A stretch of DNA of 64,000 bases from JANQPX01 sp039197065 (GCA_039197065.1 JBCCUL010000042.1:8660-72659), one strand, 5' to 3'. Numbered from the stretch's first letter, positions 51,180 through 60,602 are shown. The notes: generated by a model not told the origin, from the sequence alone. Numbers and translations: made by a program.

Positions 51180-51957
51180 CAGCCACTGTCATCTGGATTT
51201 TCCGAAGCTCGCCGAAGATCGGGACGGCGTCCTGGCGCGGGCCGAGGAAGCTGGCGTCAAGGTGATGCAGACGATCGGCACCAAGCTTTCAAAGTTTCCG
51301 GGCGTGCTCACGATCGCCGAGGCCTTCCCGAATGTCTGGTGCTCGGTCGGCGTGCATCCTCACTATGCCGATCAGGAAGGCCCGGACAGCCCCGAAGCGC
51401 TCTTGAAGCATACGGACCACCCGAGGGTGGTCGGCATCGGTGAGGCGGGGCTTGATTACCACTATCAAAACAGCGCGGCCGCCAACCAGGCGGCCGGTTT
51501 CCGCCACCATATCGAGGCAGCGAGGCAAAGCGGCCTGCCGCTCATCGTCCACACCCGTTCGGCCGACGACGACACGCTCGCCATCATGAAGGATGAGCTG
51601 AGGAATGGCCGCTATGAGGCCGTGATTCACTGTTACAGCTCCAGCCCCGAACTCGGCTATGAGGCGGTGGAGCTTGGCTTCTATCTCGGCCTCGGCGGCA
51701 TCCTGACATTTTCACGCTCCGACGAGCTCCGCGAGACCGTCACCAACGTCCCGTTGGATCGGTTACTTTTGGAGACGGACAGTCCCTATCTGACGCCGGC
51801 GCCCTTTCGGAAAATCAAGACCAACGAACCCAGCTACATCCCCCACATCGCGGCGAAACTCGCCGAGGTTAAAAAAGTGGATCTTGCTGAGGTGGAGCGG
51901 ATCACTACCAACAATTTCTTCCGTTTGTTCAGCAAGGCTAAAAGGCCTGATGTCTGA
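51169..51957 (+). CDS. TatD-family metal-dependent hydrolase
   Basis: 262 aa from the ATG at 51169. Upstream in-frame starts lie deep in metG. Metal-binding motifs in order are VDSHCHLDF, GEAGLDYHYQ, IVHTRSADDDT, HCYSSSPELG and LLLETDSPYLTP. TatD family proteins are Mg-dependent nucleases with a TIM-barrel. Gene order metG-tatD-MBL is common in this class. Confidence 0.9.
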   Translation: MLVDSHCHLDFPKLAEDRDGVLARAEEAGVKVMQTIGTKLSKFPGVLTIAEAFPNVWCSVGVHPHYADQEGPDSPEALLKHTDHPRVVGIGEAGLDYHYQNSAAANQAAGFRHHIEAARQSGLPLIVHTRSADDDTLAIMKDELRNGRYEAVIHCYSSSPELGYEAVELGFYLGLGGILTFSRSDELRETVTNVPLDRLLLETDSPYLTPAPFRKIKTNEPSYIPHIAAKLAEVKKVDLAEVERITTNNFFRLFSKAKRPDV

Positions 51958-51990
51958 CGTCGTCGTTCTTGCCAGCGAAAGTCAACGCTG

Positions 51991-52755
51991 ATGCGCGTTC
52001 GCATCTTGGGATGTGGCACGTCTTCGGGCGTGCCGATGATCGGCTGCAAGTGCGATGTGTGCCTTTCGGACGATCCCCGGAACAAGCGCCGACGCTGCGC
52101 CATCACCATTCAAAGTAACGAAACCACGATCCTCGTGGATACGCCGCCGGAGCTTCGGCTGCAGTGTGTGGATGCAGGGATCGATCGGGTGGATGCGGTG
52201 CTGTTCACCCATGCGCATGCCGATCACGTCAACGGCATGGATGATCTCAGAAGCCTGAACAACGTCATGGATCGCCCGATCGACGCGATCGCCGATACCG
52301 ACGTGCTCGAGAAAATCCGGAGCCGCTTCGACTACGCCTTCCAGCCGCCGGTCCCGGAAAAAGGCTGGTGGCGCCCCTGCCTGAACCCGATCGCCATGGA
52401 CGGCCCCTTCATGGTCGGCGACATGCTGGTGCGCCCGATCGAACAGCAGCACGGCCGCGGCAAAAGCTGGGGCTTCCGCATCGGCAACTTCGCCTACTCC
52501 ACCGACACAAATGGCATGCCGCCAGAGTCCTTCGAAGCGCTGCACGATCTCGACCTCTGGATCGTCGACTGCCTCCGCGAAAAACCTCACCCCAGCCACG
52601 CCCACCTGGAGATGACGCTGGAGTGGATCGAGCGACTAAAGCCAAAGCGCGCTATCATCACCCATATGAGCCATGAGCTGGATTTTTCGGACTTGGCGTC
52701 GAAGCTCCCGGATGGGGTGGAGCCGGCGGTGGATGGGATGATTTTAGAGCTTTAG
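51991..52755 (+). CDS. Metallo-beta-lactamase-fold hydrolase, PhnP-like
   Basis: 254 aa. It begins with the PhnP-type zinc-site signature RILGCGTSSGVPMIGCKC. The MBL motif is FTHAHADHVNGMDD, followed by FAYSTDTNG and THMSHELDF. Relatives include PhnP, a cyclic ribose phosphodiesterase. No phosphonate genes are near, and the usual neighbour is tatD as here, so it is probably a general phosphodiesterase. Confidence 0.87.
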   Translation: MRVRILGCGTSSGVPMIGCKCDVCLSDDPRNKRRRCAITIQSNETTILVDTPPELRLQCVDAGIDRVDAVLFTHAHADHVNGMDDLRSLNNVMDRPIDAIADTDVLEKIRSRFDYAFQPPVPEKGWWRPCLNPIAMDGPFMVGDMLVRPIEQQHGRGKSWGFRIGNFAYSTDTNGMPPESFEALHDLDLWIVDCLREKPHPSHAHLEMTLEWIERLKPKRAIITHMSHELDFSDLASKLPDGVEPAVDGMILEL

Positions 52756-52887
52756 TCGCTACGTAGTTGATCTTGGCGGAACGCTTGGCGTATCCAGTGA
52801 GGTGCTGTTAGGACTGCACTAATAAAGAATTAATGAGTGCCAGAGAGTTGGGTAGACTTTTGCGGCCAATAGATGGATTGGGGATCG

Positions 52888-54690
52888 ATGGCGATCGATC
52901 CTGATAAGCCGCATGCCTTCTTGAGTTATACACGCTTCGATGACGACTACCTCGAAGGTGGCATTACTTGGTTGCGCGAAGCGCTAGAGAAGGCCGTTCA
53001 GGCACGCACGGGTGAACCCTTCCAGATCTTCCAGGATGTGGAGGATATTCAGCTTGGAGACCGTTGGGAGAAGAAGCTTGATCAGGCCCTGGCTGAGGCT
53101 CAGCTTTTTATTCCGATATTGACGCCTAGCTTCTTCAAAAGTGATTTCTGCCGCCGAGAAGCGCAGTCCTTTCTTGACTATGAAGCTCGTGCCGGCCGGG
53201 ACGATCTTATCCTCCCGCTCTACCTAATCGAAGCTCCCGCACTCAAGTTGCCAGCGGTTCGGGCAGCTGATGATTTGGCGAGGCAACTGAGCGAGCGTCA
53301 GCACGCCGATTGGCGGAGCTTGGACGTGAAGCTCCATCACCCAGACACCCGCCATCTCATTGCTGAGCCGATCGCAGCCTTGGCTACGGCAATCGCGCGT
53401 GCCGTGAGCCAGCATGCCGAACCTGTTGTTGCTGATCTATCGCCAGCCTCAGCGCGATTCACATTCGCCGAGAATAACCCCAAAGACGAAACTGAGACGG
53501 CAGTTTCGAGGTCCGTCGACTTTGAGAGGAGTCGAGCGAGAGAGTGGCGAAACGGGCAGGTAGAAGAGGCAGAGATTGAACAGCCTATCGAAGAGATAGT
53601 GGTTTCAGAAGCGGACGGGGAGCAAACGGAAGACGTTCTTAAGCAACGAGAACTTGCGGCAGACCAAGAGCGGCGGCTTGACGAAACCTACAACGCAGAT
53701 GACGAAACTTCCCCTAAGCTAAAGTTTTTGGAAGAAGATCGCTTAAATCCATCAGCAATTGACGAAGTTGATAAGCCAATTGAATTTGTTGAAGTTGGTT
53801 TCTCGATGCGCAGTGCGGTGATTGTTTTTGCAATCGCGTTGCTGTTGGGCGGTATTGGAACTTATCTCTTCCAGTCCGCTGAAATTAGGCAGACAAGGGA
53901 TCAGCTTTCCAGTGCGAAGGAGGTCATCTACTCATACCAAAGAGCGACCGCCAAGGCGGGCGAAAGCTTCCGCGACTGCGACTTTTGCCCGAAGATGGTG
54001 GTGATTCCCGCCGGTAGGTTCGTGATGGGTTCGCCTGCGGATGAAGAACTTCGTAGCGACACTGAAGGACCGCAGCATGAAGTGACGATGGGCTTGCCCT
54101 ACGCTATGGGAAAATACGAAGTGACTTTTGATCAATATGATCGCTTCGCCAAAGCACGAGGTTGGGATTTGCCCGAGGATATGAACTGGGGGCGTGGACG
54201 CCGTCCAGTGATTAATGTGAGCTGGTACGAAGCGAGAGCCTATTGTCAGTGGCTTGGTAAGCAGACTGGCATGATCTATCGGTTACCTAGCGAAGCGGAG
54301 TGGGAATACGCTGCGCGTGCGGGAACAGATACACGTTTTGCTTATGGTAACCAGCTAGGATACCGGCAAGAAAACTTCAAGAGTAGGTTCGAATCCACTA
54401 ATTACGTAGGCATTACGACTGAAGTCGGCAGCTTTCCGCCCAACGACTTCGGTTTGTTCGACATGCATGGGAATGTTAGGGAGTGGGTTGAGGATCATTG
54501 GCATGACAACTATGAGGGTGCGCCCAAAGATGGATCCCCTTGGCTGTCCAGCGACAGCAAGAGCCGCGTGATACGCGGTGGATCATGGAACACCGTATCA
54601 TGGGATGCACGTTCCGCCTCACGTTTCGCGGATGAACCAGGCTATCGTACCCTCACTGTTGGATTCCGCTGTGCTGGAACCCTGAAGTGA
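52888..54690 (+). CDS. TIR domain - membrane segment - FGE/sulfatase-modifying-factor fold protein
   Basis: About 600 aa from the ATG at 52888 (GGGG upstream). The ATG at 52873 is also possible. The TIR-type domain covers the first 130 residues: HAFLSYTRFDDDYLEGG, a strand FIPILTPSFFKS and the Glu in FCRREAQSF where TIR NADases have their catalytic Glu. A long acidic linker leads to one membrane segment (AVIVFAIALLLGGIGTYLF). The C-terminal domain is an FGE-sulfatase fold: PAGRFVMGSP, VSWYEARAYCQWLG, RLPSEAEWEYAARAG, MHGNVREWVEDHW, VIRGGSWN and VGFRCAG. The paired active-site Cys of true FGE is absent after GGSW. GC content is lower than around it. Confidence 0.85.
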   Translation: MAIDPDKPHAFLSYTRFDDDYLEGGITWLREALEKAVQARTGEPFQIFQDVEDIQLGDRWEKKLDQALAEAQLFIPILTPSFFKSDFCRREAQSFLDYEARAGRDDLILPLYLIEAPALKLPAVRAADDLARQLSERQHADWRSLDVKLHHPDTRHLIAEPIAALATAIARAVSQHAEPVVADLSPASARFTFAENNPKDETETAVSRSVDFERSRAREWRNGQVEEAEIEQPIEEIVVSEADGEQTEDVLKQRELAADQERRLDETYNADDETSPKLKFLEEDRLNPSAIDEVDKPIEFVEVGFSMRSAVIVFAIALLLGGIGTYLFQSAEIRQTRDQLSSAKEVIYSYQRATAKAGESFRDCDFCPKMVVIPAGRFVMGSPADEELRSDTEGPQHEVTMGLPYAMGKYEVTFDQYDRFAKARGWDLPEDMNWGRGRRPVINVSWYEARAYCQWLGKQTGMIYRLPSEAEWEYAARAGTDTRFAYGNQLGYRQENFKSRFESTNYVGITTEVGSFPPNDFGLFDMHGNVREWVEDHWHDNYEGAPKDGSPWLSSDSKSRVIRGGSWNTVSWDARSASRFADEPGYRTLTVGFRCAGTLK

Positions 54691-54884
54691 ATAGGCTGCT
54701 TAGATACAATCGATGTAGTTTTCTATGTCTACCATCCGTTTGATACCAGTCTGCTTTGTATTCTGGGTGTGATCCAACAGCTAGCTCAGGGTTATAGACA
54801 TCGGATCCGCTTTCATCCCATAGTCCTCTAACCATTGGGATTCGCTGGCAAATACAACCAAGTCCAGGCCGGCGGCCCTGCCGC

Positions 54885-55319
54885 CTAGGCGATCATCTCG
54901 TGGAGGTGGCGGGCGCGGGTGCTGATGATGCTGCAGAGGTTGGTCATGATGACCAGGCCGATGTCGGGGCGGGTTTGGCCGATGGCTTCGACCTGGCTTT
55001 TGGTGATCATCAGGGTCGAGACGCTGGTTTCCGCGACGACGTCGGCCGAGCGTGAGCCGCCGTCGACCAGGGCCATTTCGCCGACCACGCTGCCGTCTCT
55101 GATCGTGGCGATCGGATCGCCATTGGTTTTTTGGACGGAGACGCGTCCGTCGAGCAGGAGATACATGCCGGCGGCGGCGCAGCCTCGCTCGATCACATAG
55201 TCACCGGGATCGAAGTTGATGGCGGTGCAATAGTCCCGAAACCATTGAACCCAACCCGGCTTGAATGTCCGAAGCAGCTCGTTTTCGGCCAGCCCCACAG
55301 CCATTCTGGCTCTTCCCAT
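54885..55319 (-). CDS. Single-domain cyclic-nucleotide-binding protein
   Basis: 144 aa, one Crp-type cNMP-binding domain and no DNA-binding domain. The phosphate-binding cassette VVGEMALVDGGSRSADVVA keeps the Glu and Arg that bind the cyclic nucleotide. FDPGDYVIERG and MYLLLDGRVSV are the barrel strands. It could transmit a cAMP or cGMP signal by protein contact. A class III cyclase is encoded at 20338 but too far away to link them. The spacer 54691-54884 has no gene. Confidence 0.83.
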   Translation of the reverse strand: MGRARMAVGLAENELLRTFKPGWVQWFRDYCTAINFDPGDYVIERGCAAAGMYLLLDGRVSVQKTNGDPIATIRDGSVVGEMALVDGGSRSADVVAETSVSTLMITKSQVEAIGQTRPDIGLVIMTNLCSIISTRARHLHEMIA

Positions 55320-55436
55320 TTGCTGAAATCAGCGAGCAGTAAAGGCGAAACCGCCGACGAACGTCAACGGACGGCCTCGGCTGGCCCCTTCGATGCACCC
55401 GATGCTGTCGTTGATGTCACCCGAAAGTAACGGCCA

Positions 55437-56297
55437 TCAGCCCAGCTGATCGAAGGCGTTGCAGGCGTTGGTGTCGCCTGTGGTCAGGCCGCGTTTCAGC
55501 CAGTTCATGCGCTGCTGCGAGGAGCCGTGGGTGAACGCCTCGGGCACGACCCGGCGGCCGGCCATGCGTTGGAGGTGATCGTCGCCGACGGCGGCTGCGG
55601 CGCGGATGCCTTCTTCGATGTCGCCCTCTTCGAGGATGTTTCGCTGCTTTTGCGCGTGATGCGCCCAGACGCCGGCGAAGCAGTCGGCCTGGAGCTCCAT
55701 TTTGACCTGGAGCTGGTTGGATCCGATCTGCGAGGAGCGCGCCTGCATTTGACGAACCTGGTCAGCGGTGCCCACCAGGGTCTGGACATGGTGGCCGACC
55801 TCATGGGCGATGACATAGGCGAGCGCGAAGTCGCCGGTGGCGCCCAGGCGTTTCATCTCGCCGAGAAAGTTGAGGTCGAGATACATCTTCTGGTCGCCCG
55901 GGCAGTAGAAGGGGCCGGCTGCCGCCTGGCCGGTGCCGCAGGCCGTCGGTGTCTGGTCGGTGTAGAGGACGAGCGTCGGGTCCTGATAGGTCAGGTTGTT
56001 CTGCTCGAAAATGCCGCGCCAGACGTCTTCGGTGTCGGCGAGGACCACGGAGACGAACTCGGTCAGCTGCTGTTCCTGCTCGGTCAGCTCGGCGGGCACC
56101 GTGTGCTGGGGCTGGCTGCTGAAGTTGCTACCGCCCGTGATCTGGCGGATCAGCATGCTGGGATCGCCGGAGAGGAAGAAATAGCCGACCGCGATGATCA
56201 GTCCGATACCGCCGATGCCACCTGCGGCCTTGCCGCCCATGCGCCGGCCGCGCCGGTCCTCGATATTGGCGCTCCGTCGCCCCTTGCCCCAACGCAT
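55437..56297 (-). CDS. Neutral zinc metallopeptidase, YpfJ family
   Basis: 286 aa. A basic N terminus (RWGKGRRSANIEDRRGRR) precedes one membrane segment (GGIGGIGLIIAVGYFFLSG). The catalytic zinc motif is VIAHEVGHHVQTLVG (HExxH). ELQADCFAGVWAHHAQ supplies the third ligand region, and GSSQQRMNWLKRG is the family end. The catalytic domain would face the periplasm. Substrate unknown. Confidence 0.9.
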   Translation of the reverse strand: MRWGKGRRSANIEDRRGRRMGGKAAGGIGGIGLIIAVGYFFLSGDPSMLIRQITGGSNFSSQPQHTVPAELTEQEQQLTEFVSVVLADTEDVWRGIFEQNNLTYQDPTLVLYTDQTPTACGTGQAAAGPFYCPGDQKMYLDLNFLGEMKRLGATGDFALAYVIAHEVGHHVQTLVGTADQVRQMQARSSQIGSNQLQVKMELQADCFAGVWAHHAQKQRNILEEGDIEEGIRAAAAVGDDHLQRMAGRRVVPEAFTHGSSQQRMNWLKRGLTTGDTNACNAFDQLG

Positions 56298-56401
56298 TTT
56301 TTCGTCCTTTTGCCGTCAAATCCAAAGCTTCTGGAGCCAATCCACCATGAGAGTGGCGGCATAGACCGACGTGGTCAACTGGCTGGCAATCGGAGACCCG
56401 A

Positions 56402-57271
56402 CTATCCCAGATCGACAGGCTCGAACGTCGCCTCATCCGGTCGGCCCGCAGCGAAACGCATGGTCGCCTCGCCGATGGCGGGCAAGGCGAGGAGGTGGCT
56501 GCAGACCGTGCCGAAGTCGCCGGCGCCCGCGACGTTCATGGCGCTTTTGGGATCGCCGTTCGGTGTTTCCCGGCTGCCAAGCAGCTCGATCCAACGCTCC
56601 CAGTTGTTGGTTGCCGGGTCCGGAGGTCCCGCAGCCTGGAAACGGGGCAAATAATGGTAGATGAGCGGCGATGCCGGGTCATTCAGATCATGAGCGGTGA
56701 TCATCGACAGGCCGGAGGGGATCGGCTGGCAGATGATCTCCGCGGCTGCGACCGGCATGTCGATGGATCTGCCCGCCTCGGACTGCGTCTGACCGAAGGC
56801 GCGGACAGCGGCGGCATGCACCGGATCGATCTCCCGCCAGGTTCCCGCCGGCGTCCTGATGCGCAGGCTGGCGCTGCTGCCGGCATGGCGTAGCCAAAAG
56901 GCGTCGTAGCGATCGGCGATCACCAGATTGAAGGGGCGATAGCTCTCGGGATTGAGATCCTGCAGAGCCTCGGCCGCAACCTTCGCCTCCGCATGATCGA
57001 GCGCTTCCAGAACCAGCTCGCCGCGCGAGCGTTTGCCGTCTGCCGGGCCGAGCGTGCCGGGGCGGTTGAGGATCGCGGCGAACAGGCCGTCGTCATTGAC
57101 GCCGAACCAGGTGCCGCCGGCGGTCATGTCCTTGCCGGCGACGACGTCCGGTCGATCCGGCCAATGACGGGCCGGGCCCTGCCAGGGCCGGGTGGACAGT
57201 TCGTCGCGGTTGGCGGCAACGATCAACGGCCAGCGGGCTTCGGGGCGGCGGAGCATGACGAGGGTGCACAT
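56402..57271 (-). CDS. NRDE family protein (TANGO2-like)
   Basis: 289 aa. It begins MCTLVMLRRPEARWPLIVAA and then NRDE, the family name motif, with Cys2 as a likely Ntn-type nucleophile once Met1 is removed. TAGGTWFGVNDDGLFAAILN is also typical. TANGO2 relatives in eukaryotes are linked to heme handling and lipid metabolism. The bacterial role is not established. It is divergent from the zeta gene. Confidence 0.87.
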   Translation of the reverse strand: MCTLVMLRRPEARWPLIVAANRDELSTRPWQGPARHWPDRPDVVAGKDMTAGGTWFGVNDDGLFAAILNRPGTLGPADGKRSRGELVLEALDHAEAKVAAEALQDLNPESYRPFNLVIADRYDAFWLRHAGSSASLRIRTPAGTWREIDPVHAAAVRAFGQTQSEAGRSIDMPVAAAEIICQPIPSGLSMITAHDLNDPASPLIYHYLPRFQAAGPPDPATNNWERWIELLGSRETPNGDPKSAMNVAGAGDFGTVCSHLLALPAIGEATMRFAAGRPDEATFEPVDLG

Positions 57272-57407
57272 GAATGGGTTGTCGCTCTTCCGTTTTCTAT
57301 CAGAGATCCCGAACGGGCCTATGTTCGATGCTGGCGTCGAGGCCCTCTCATACCTATATTGTGGCCAGACTTGAATTCCACAATCTCAAGAGATGGACGA
57401 GGCAGCC

Positions 57408-57728
57408 ATGGCCGGTTTTGACGAACGCAAGCAGAAGGAAGAAGGCAAGTACAAGCACGATCAAGAGCTGCAGTTCAAGGCGCGCAATCGCGGCAATAAG
57501 CTATTCGGCCTTTGGATTGCGGAAAAACTTGGTCTCGAGGGTGATGCTGCCGATGCCTATGCCAAGGACGTGGTGATGGCGGACTTCGAGGCCCCTGGCG
57601 ATGACGACGTCTTCGACAAGGTGCGGCCGGATCTCGCCGCGAAGTCGATCACGCTGGACGACGATCTCCTAAAGAAGCATCTCGAGTCCTGCCGCGACGA
57701 GGCGATGCAGCAGATTAAGGCCGAGTAG
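57408..57728 (+). CDS. F1Fo-ATPase inhibitor, zeta subunit (DUF1476)
   Basis: 106 aa from the ATG at 57408 (MAGFDERKQKEEGKY). An ATG at 57393 is also in frame. The four-helix protein matches the alphaproteobacterial zeta subunit: FDERKQKEEGKYKHDQEL, RNRGNKLFGLWIAEKLG and DLLKKHLESCRDEA. Known from Paracoccus: the N-terminal helix inserts into F1 and blocks reverse ATP hydrolysis. The next gene follows after 2 bp. Confidence 0.92.
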   Translation: MAGFDERKQKEEGKYKHDQELQFKARNRGNKLFGLWIAEKLGLEGDAADAYAKDVVMADFEAPGDDDVFDKVRPDLAAKSITLDDDLLKKHLESCRDEAMQQIKAE

Positions 57729-57730
57729 CG

Positions 57731-57946
57731 ATGACCGAGCGTGGCCGGACGATCTTCGAGCATGAAGGCGCTATGCCGAAGGATCGATCCGGCCAACCGA
57801 AAGAAGCCGAGCCCAAAGCCGATCGGGACGACGCTGGATCTGCCGATGTCCCGCCGGAAGAGGTCGAAGAAATTGGCGGGCCGAAGGGGCCTGAGCCGAC
57901 CCGCTATGGCGATTGGGAGAAAGGCGGCCGCTGCAGTGATTTCTGA
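57731..57946 (+). CDS. SdhAF4-type succinate dehydrogenase assembly protein (DUF1674)
   Basis: 71 aa. The N-terminal two thirds are charged and disordered. The conserved end is GGPKGPEPTRYGDWEKGGRC then SDF, the DUF1674/SdhAF4 signature. Known from mitochondria: the protein binds flavinylated SdhA before complex assembly. It sits 2 bp after the zeta gene, so the two respiratory accessory genes form an operon. Confidence 0.9.
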   Translation: MTERGRTIFEHEGAMPKDRSGQPKEAEPKADRDDAGSADVPPEEVEEIGGPKGPEPTRYGDWEKGGRCSDF

Positions 57947-57990
57947 CCCACTCCGTCCCCTCGGGATCGAAACGCTGACGCCTGCACTCT

Positions 57991-58914
57991 GTGGCAAGCA
58001 CTGAAAGTAAAGCCCTGCCCGGCGCGGGCTTGACGGGTGGGGGGCTTTTGTTTCTCGCCTTGCTGTCGGTTACCTGGGGTGTCAACTGGCCGATGATGAA
58101 GCTGGCGCTCCAGGACATTCCGGTCTGGACGTTTAGAAGCCTATGCCTGATGGTCGGAGGCAGCACCCTGCTCCTGATCACCTGGCTGTCACGGCAATCC
58201 GTCGCTTTGCCGAAGCAAAAGCTGGCGGCGATCGCCTTCGTGTCCCTTTTCAACATCACCGGCTGGCATCTCTGTTCCGCCTATGGCTTGTTGCATACAG
58301 GCGGCGGCCGGGCCGCCATCATCGGCTATACCATGCCGCTCTGGACATCGATTTTCAGCGTCTACATCTTGAAGACCAAGCCGAGCCGCCGGCAGGTTCT
58401 GGCGCTGATGTGCGGCATGGCGGCGCTTATCACGCTGCTCGTTGACGATCTCACGACATTGAGCGGTGCGCCGCTCGGCGTCATCTTCATGCTGCTGGCG
58501 TCGCTCAACTGGGGCTTCGGCACGATTCTCGTGAAAAAAATCGACTGGGACGGCATGTCGGTCCTGGCGCTCACCGGCTGGCAGCAACTGATCGGCGGCA
58601 TTCCGATCGTGATCGGCTGGTGGTTCTTGGAGCCGTTTCCGGATTTCGCCTCCTATAGCTGGCCAGCGCTCGCCGGCCTCGGCTATGCCGTGTTCATCGC
58701 CATGGTCTTTTGCCACACCGCCTATTTCAAGCTTGTCAGCCTCTTGCCCGCGCATGTAGCGGCGATGGGGGTGATGGCCGTACCGGTGGTCGGCGTGATA
58801 AGCTCGATCTGGATCCTGGGTGAAAGTGCCGGCTGGCCGGAATGGCTGGCGCTGGTTTTCGTTGTGTCCCTGATGCTGCTTCTCATGCTCCCCGGGACCG
58901 GCACCGGCGAATGA
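57991..58914 (+). CDS. DMT-superfamily transporter, EamA type
   Basis: 307 aa from a GTG at 57991. Ten hydrophobic segments are arranged as two EamA repeats, the first opening with LLFLALLSVTWGVNWPMMKL and the second with IFMLLASLNWGFGTILVKKI. A typical end is GVISSIWILGESAGWPEW. It probably exports a small metabolite or amino acid. Substrate unknown. Confidence 0.87.
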   Translation: MASTESKALPGAGLTGGGLLFLALLSVTWGVNWPMMKLALQDIPVWTFRSLCLMVGGSTLLLITWLSRQSVALPKQKLAAIAFVSLFNITGWHLCSAYGLLHTGGGRAAIIGYTMPLWTSIFSVYILKTKPSRRQVLALMCGMAALITLLVDDLTTLSGAPLGVIFMLLASLNWGFGTILVKKIDWDGMSVLALTGWQQLIGGIPIVIGWWFLEPFPDFASYSWPALAGLGYAVFIAMVFCHTAYFKLVSLLPAHVAAMGVMAVPVVGVISSIWILGESAGWPEWLALVFVVSLMLLLMLPGTGTGE

Positions 58915-59015
58915 GCGGGCTTGATGGGACGGTTGGTCGATGACAGGTGAAGAGACGCGCTGCCGGATGAAGCGCACTCTGATCCGAATTCGCTGCCGCT
59001 TTCGGAGATGCCATC

Positions 59016-59441
59016 ATGCGACACTCGATCGTTCTCTCTTCCGCGCTTGGCTGCCTGCTGCTGGCGGGCTGCGCTTCGGCGCCCAGCCCAGTGCTCTATC
59101 CGAATGCCAAGCTGAGTGAGGTCGGCCAGGCCGGTGCCGATCGCGACATCGAAGCCTGTAAGCAGATGGCTGCCGCCGGAGGCGCGAACGCCGCACCGGG
59201 ACAGGCAGGAAGAAGCGCCCGCGGGGCGGCGGTCGGCGGCGTTGCCGGTGGTGCGACGGGCGCCGTTGGCGGCGCTGTGCTCGGCAATGCCGGTCGAGGC
59301 GCTGCTTTCGGTGCTGCGACCGGTGCGACCGCCGGTTTGATGCGTTCGATCTTCTCCCGCCCCAAGCCGAGCGGCGCCTATATCAACTTCGTCGACCGCT
59401 GCCTGCGTGAAAAAGGCTATGAGCCTGTTGGTTGGGATTGA
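59016..59441 (+). CDS. Glycine-zipper lipoprotein
   Basis: 141 aa. The lipobox is LLLAGC with Cys19 or so, giving a lipid-anchored protein. The middle is a Gly/Ala-rich zipper (ARGAAVGGVAGGATGAVGG and GRGAAFGAATGATAG) that could pack in the outer membrane. The end is FVDRCLREKGYEPVGWD, a motif common in this alphaproteobacterial family. Function unknown, probably envelope structure. Confidence 0.82.
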   Translation: MRHSIVLSSALGCLLLAGCASAPSPVLYPNAKLSEVGQAGADRDIEACKQMAAAGGANAAPGQAGRSARGAAVGGVAGGATGAVGGAVLGNAGRGAAFGAATGATAGLMRSIFSRPKPSGAYINFVDRCLREKGYEPVGWD

Positions 59442-59487
59442 GTTTTTTGTGACTTGTCATCGCGCTCATTCGCTCAGGCCTAAACGC

Positions 59488-59503
59488 TTAACAATGCATT
59501 AAC
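59488..59503. promoter_or_regulatory. Full-consensus CtrA box upstream of rsmI
   Basis: TTAA-CAATGCA-TTAAC matches the CtrA site TTAA-N7-TTAAC exactly. It lies about 180 bp upstream of the likely rsmI start, outside any palindromic element. CtrA control of this transcription unit is possible. Confidence 0.5.
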
Positions 59504-59684
59504 CTTCTTCATTTACGATGCTCTCAGGATCATGCGAACTGGGAGATCGATCTTCTATTCGGCTGCTGCACTGCCATGGAATGTTGCGCGCCGGGCGCCC
59601 GAACGTGCGGGCTTAATGCTTGCACGCCCCGCCTTTGTCGAACCTGCATTTCAAAACCCGGCGCTTTCCGATAGATCCTTTGCC

Positions 59685-60602
59685 ATGGCAAGGCGGCAAA
59701 GATCGATGACAGCAGGCAGTTCACCGGAGAAGTCCCTGGACCGGCGAGACCCAACGCGTCCGCTTAAGTCTGGCCTGCATCTGGTGGCGACGCCGATCGG
59801 GCATCTCGGAGATTGTTCACCGCGCTCGCTTGAAACACTTGCGCTTGCCGATCTGGTGCTGTGTGAGGACAGTCGGGTGACCGGCAAGCTGCTGAAGCTA
59901 AACGGTATCGAACGATCGCTGCTGCCCTATCACGAACATAATGCCGCGCGCATGCGGCCTCGCGTTCTCGATCATTTGGCGCGAGGCGAGAGCGTGGCGC
60001 TTGCAAGCGATGCCGGAACCCCTCTGGTCTCCGATCCCGGCTACAAGCTGGTGCGCGACGTGATCGAAGCCGGACATGAAGTGCTGGCGGTGCCTGGACC
60101 ATCTGCAGCCCTTGCGGCGCTCGTGGTCTCGGGCTTGCCGACCGATCGTTTTCTGTTCGGCGGTTTTCTCCCGCCCCGCTCCAAGGCTCGCTGCCGCGCG
60201 ATAGAAGAGCTCGCATCGGTTCCCACCACCTTGATCTGGTTCGAGTCGGCGAAACGCCTGGCGGCGACCCTTGCTGATCTCGCTGCTGTCCTCGGTCCGA
60301 GGCCGGCGGCGGTCGCTCGCGAACTGACCAAGGCCTTCGAAGAGGTGCGGCGCGGCAGTCTCGAAGAGCTTGCCGAGACGATCGCAGGGGAAGAAGCGCT
60401 CCGCGGTGAGATCGTGATCGTGGTCGGCCCGCCTGACGCGGAGGAAGGGGCGGAAAGCGACGAGGCCGTCAATGAACGCCTTCGGCAAGCCCTCGAAACC
60501 ATGGCACCTTCGGCAGCCGCGGCATCGGTCGCCCAGCAGACCGATCGCTCCAGAAAAGAGCTCTATCGACGAGCGCTCGCTCTCAGAACCGGACAGTCCT
60601 GA
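59685..60602 (+). CDS. rsmI: 16S rRNA (cytidine1402-2'-O)-methyltransferase
   Basis: About 305 aa from the ATG at 59685. ATG 59706 fits the family N terminus equally well, and the frame is open back to 59532. Family motifs: GLHLVATPIGHLGD, DLVLCEDSRVTGKLL, YHEHNA, ALASDAGTPLVSDPGYKLV and VPGPSAALAALVVSG. TP-I-G and the SAM site of the tetrapyrrole methylase fold are intact. It methylates C1402 of 16S rRNA. yraN follows after 2 bp, as in many bacteria. Confidence 0.92.
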   Translation: MARRQRSMTAGSSPEKSLDRRDPTRPLKSGLHLVATPIGHLGDCSPRSLETLALADLVLCEDSRVTGKLLKLNGIERSLLPYHEHNAARMRPRVLDHLARGESVALASDAGTPLVSDPGYKLVRDVIEAGHEVLAVPGPSAALAALVVSGLPTDRFLFGGFLPPRSKARCRAIEELASVPTTLIWFESAKRLAATLADLAAVLGPRPAAVARELTKAFEEVRRGSLEELAETIAGEEALRGEIVIVVGPPDAEEGAESDEAVNERLRQALETMAPSAAAASVAQQTDRSRKELYRRALALRTGQS

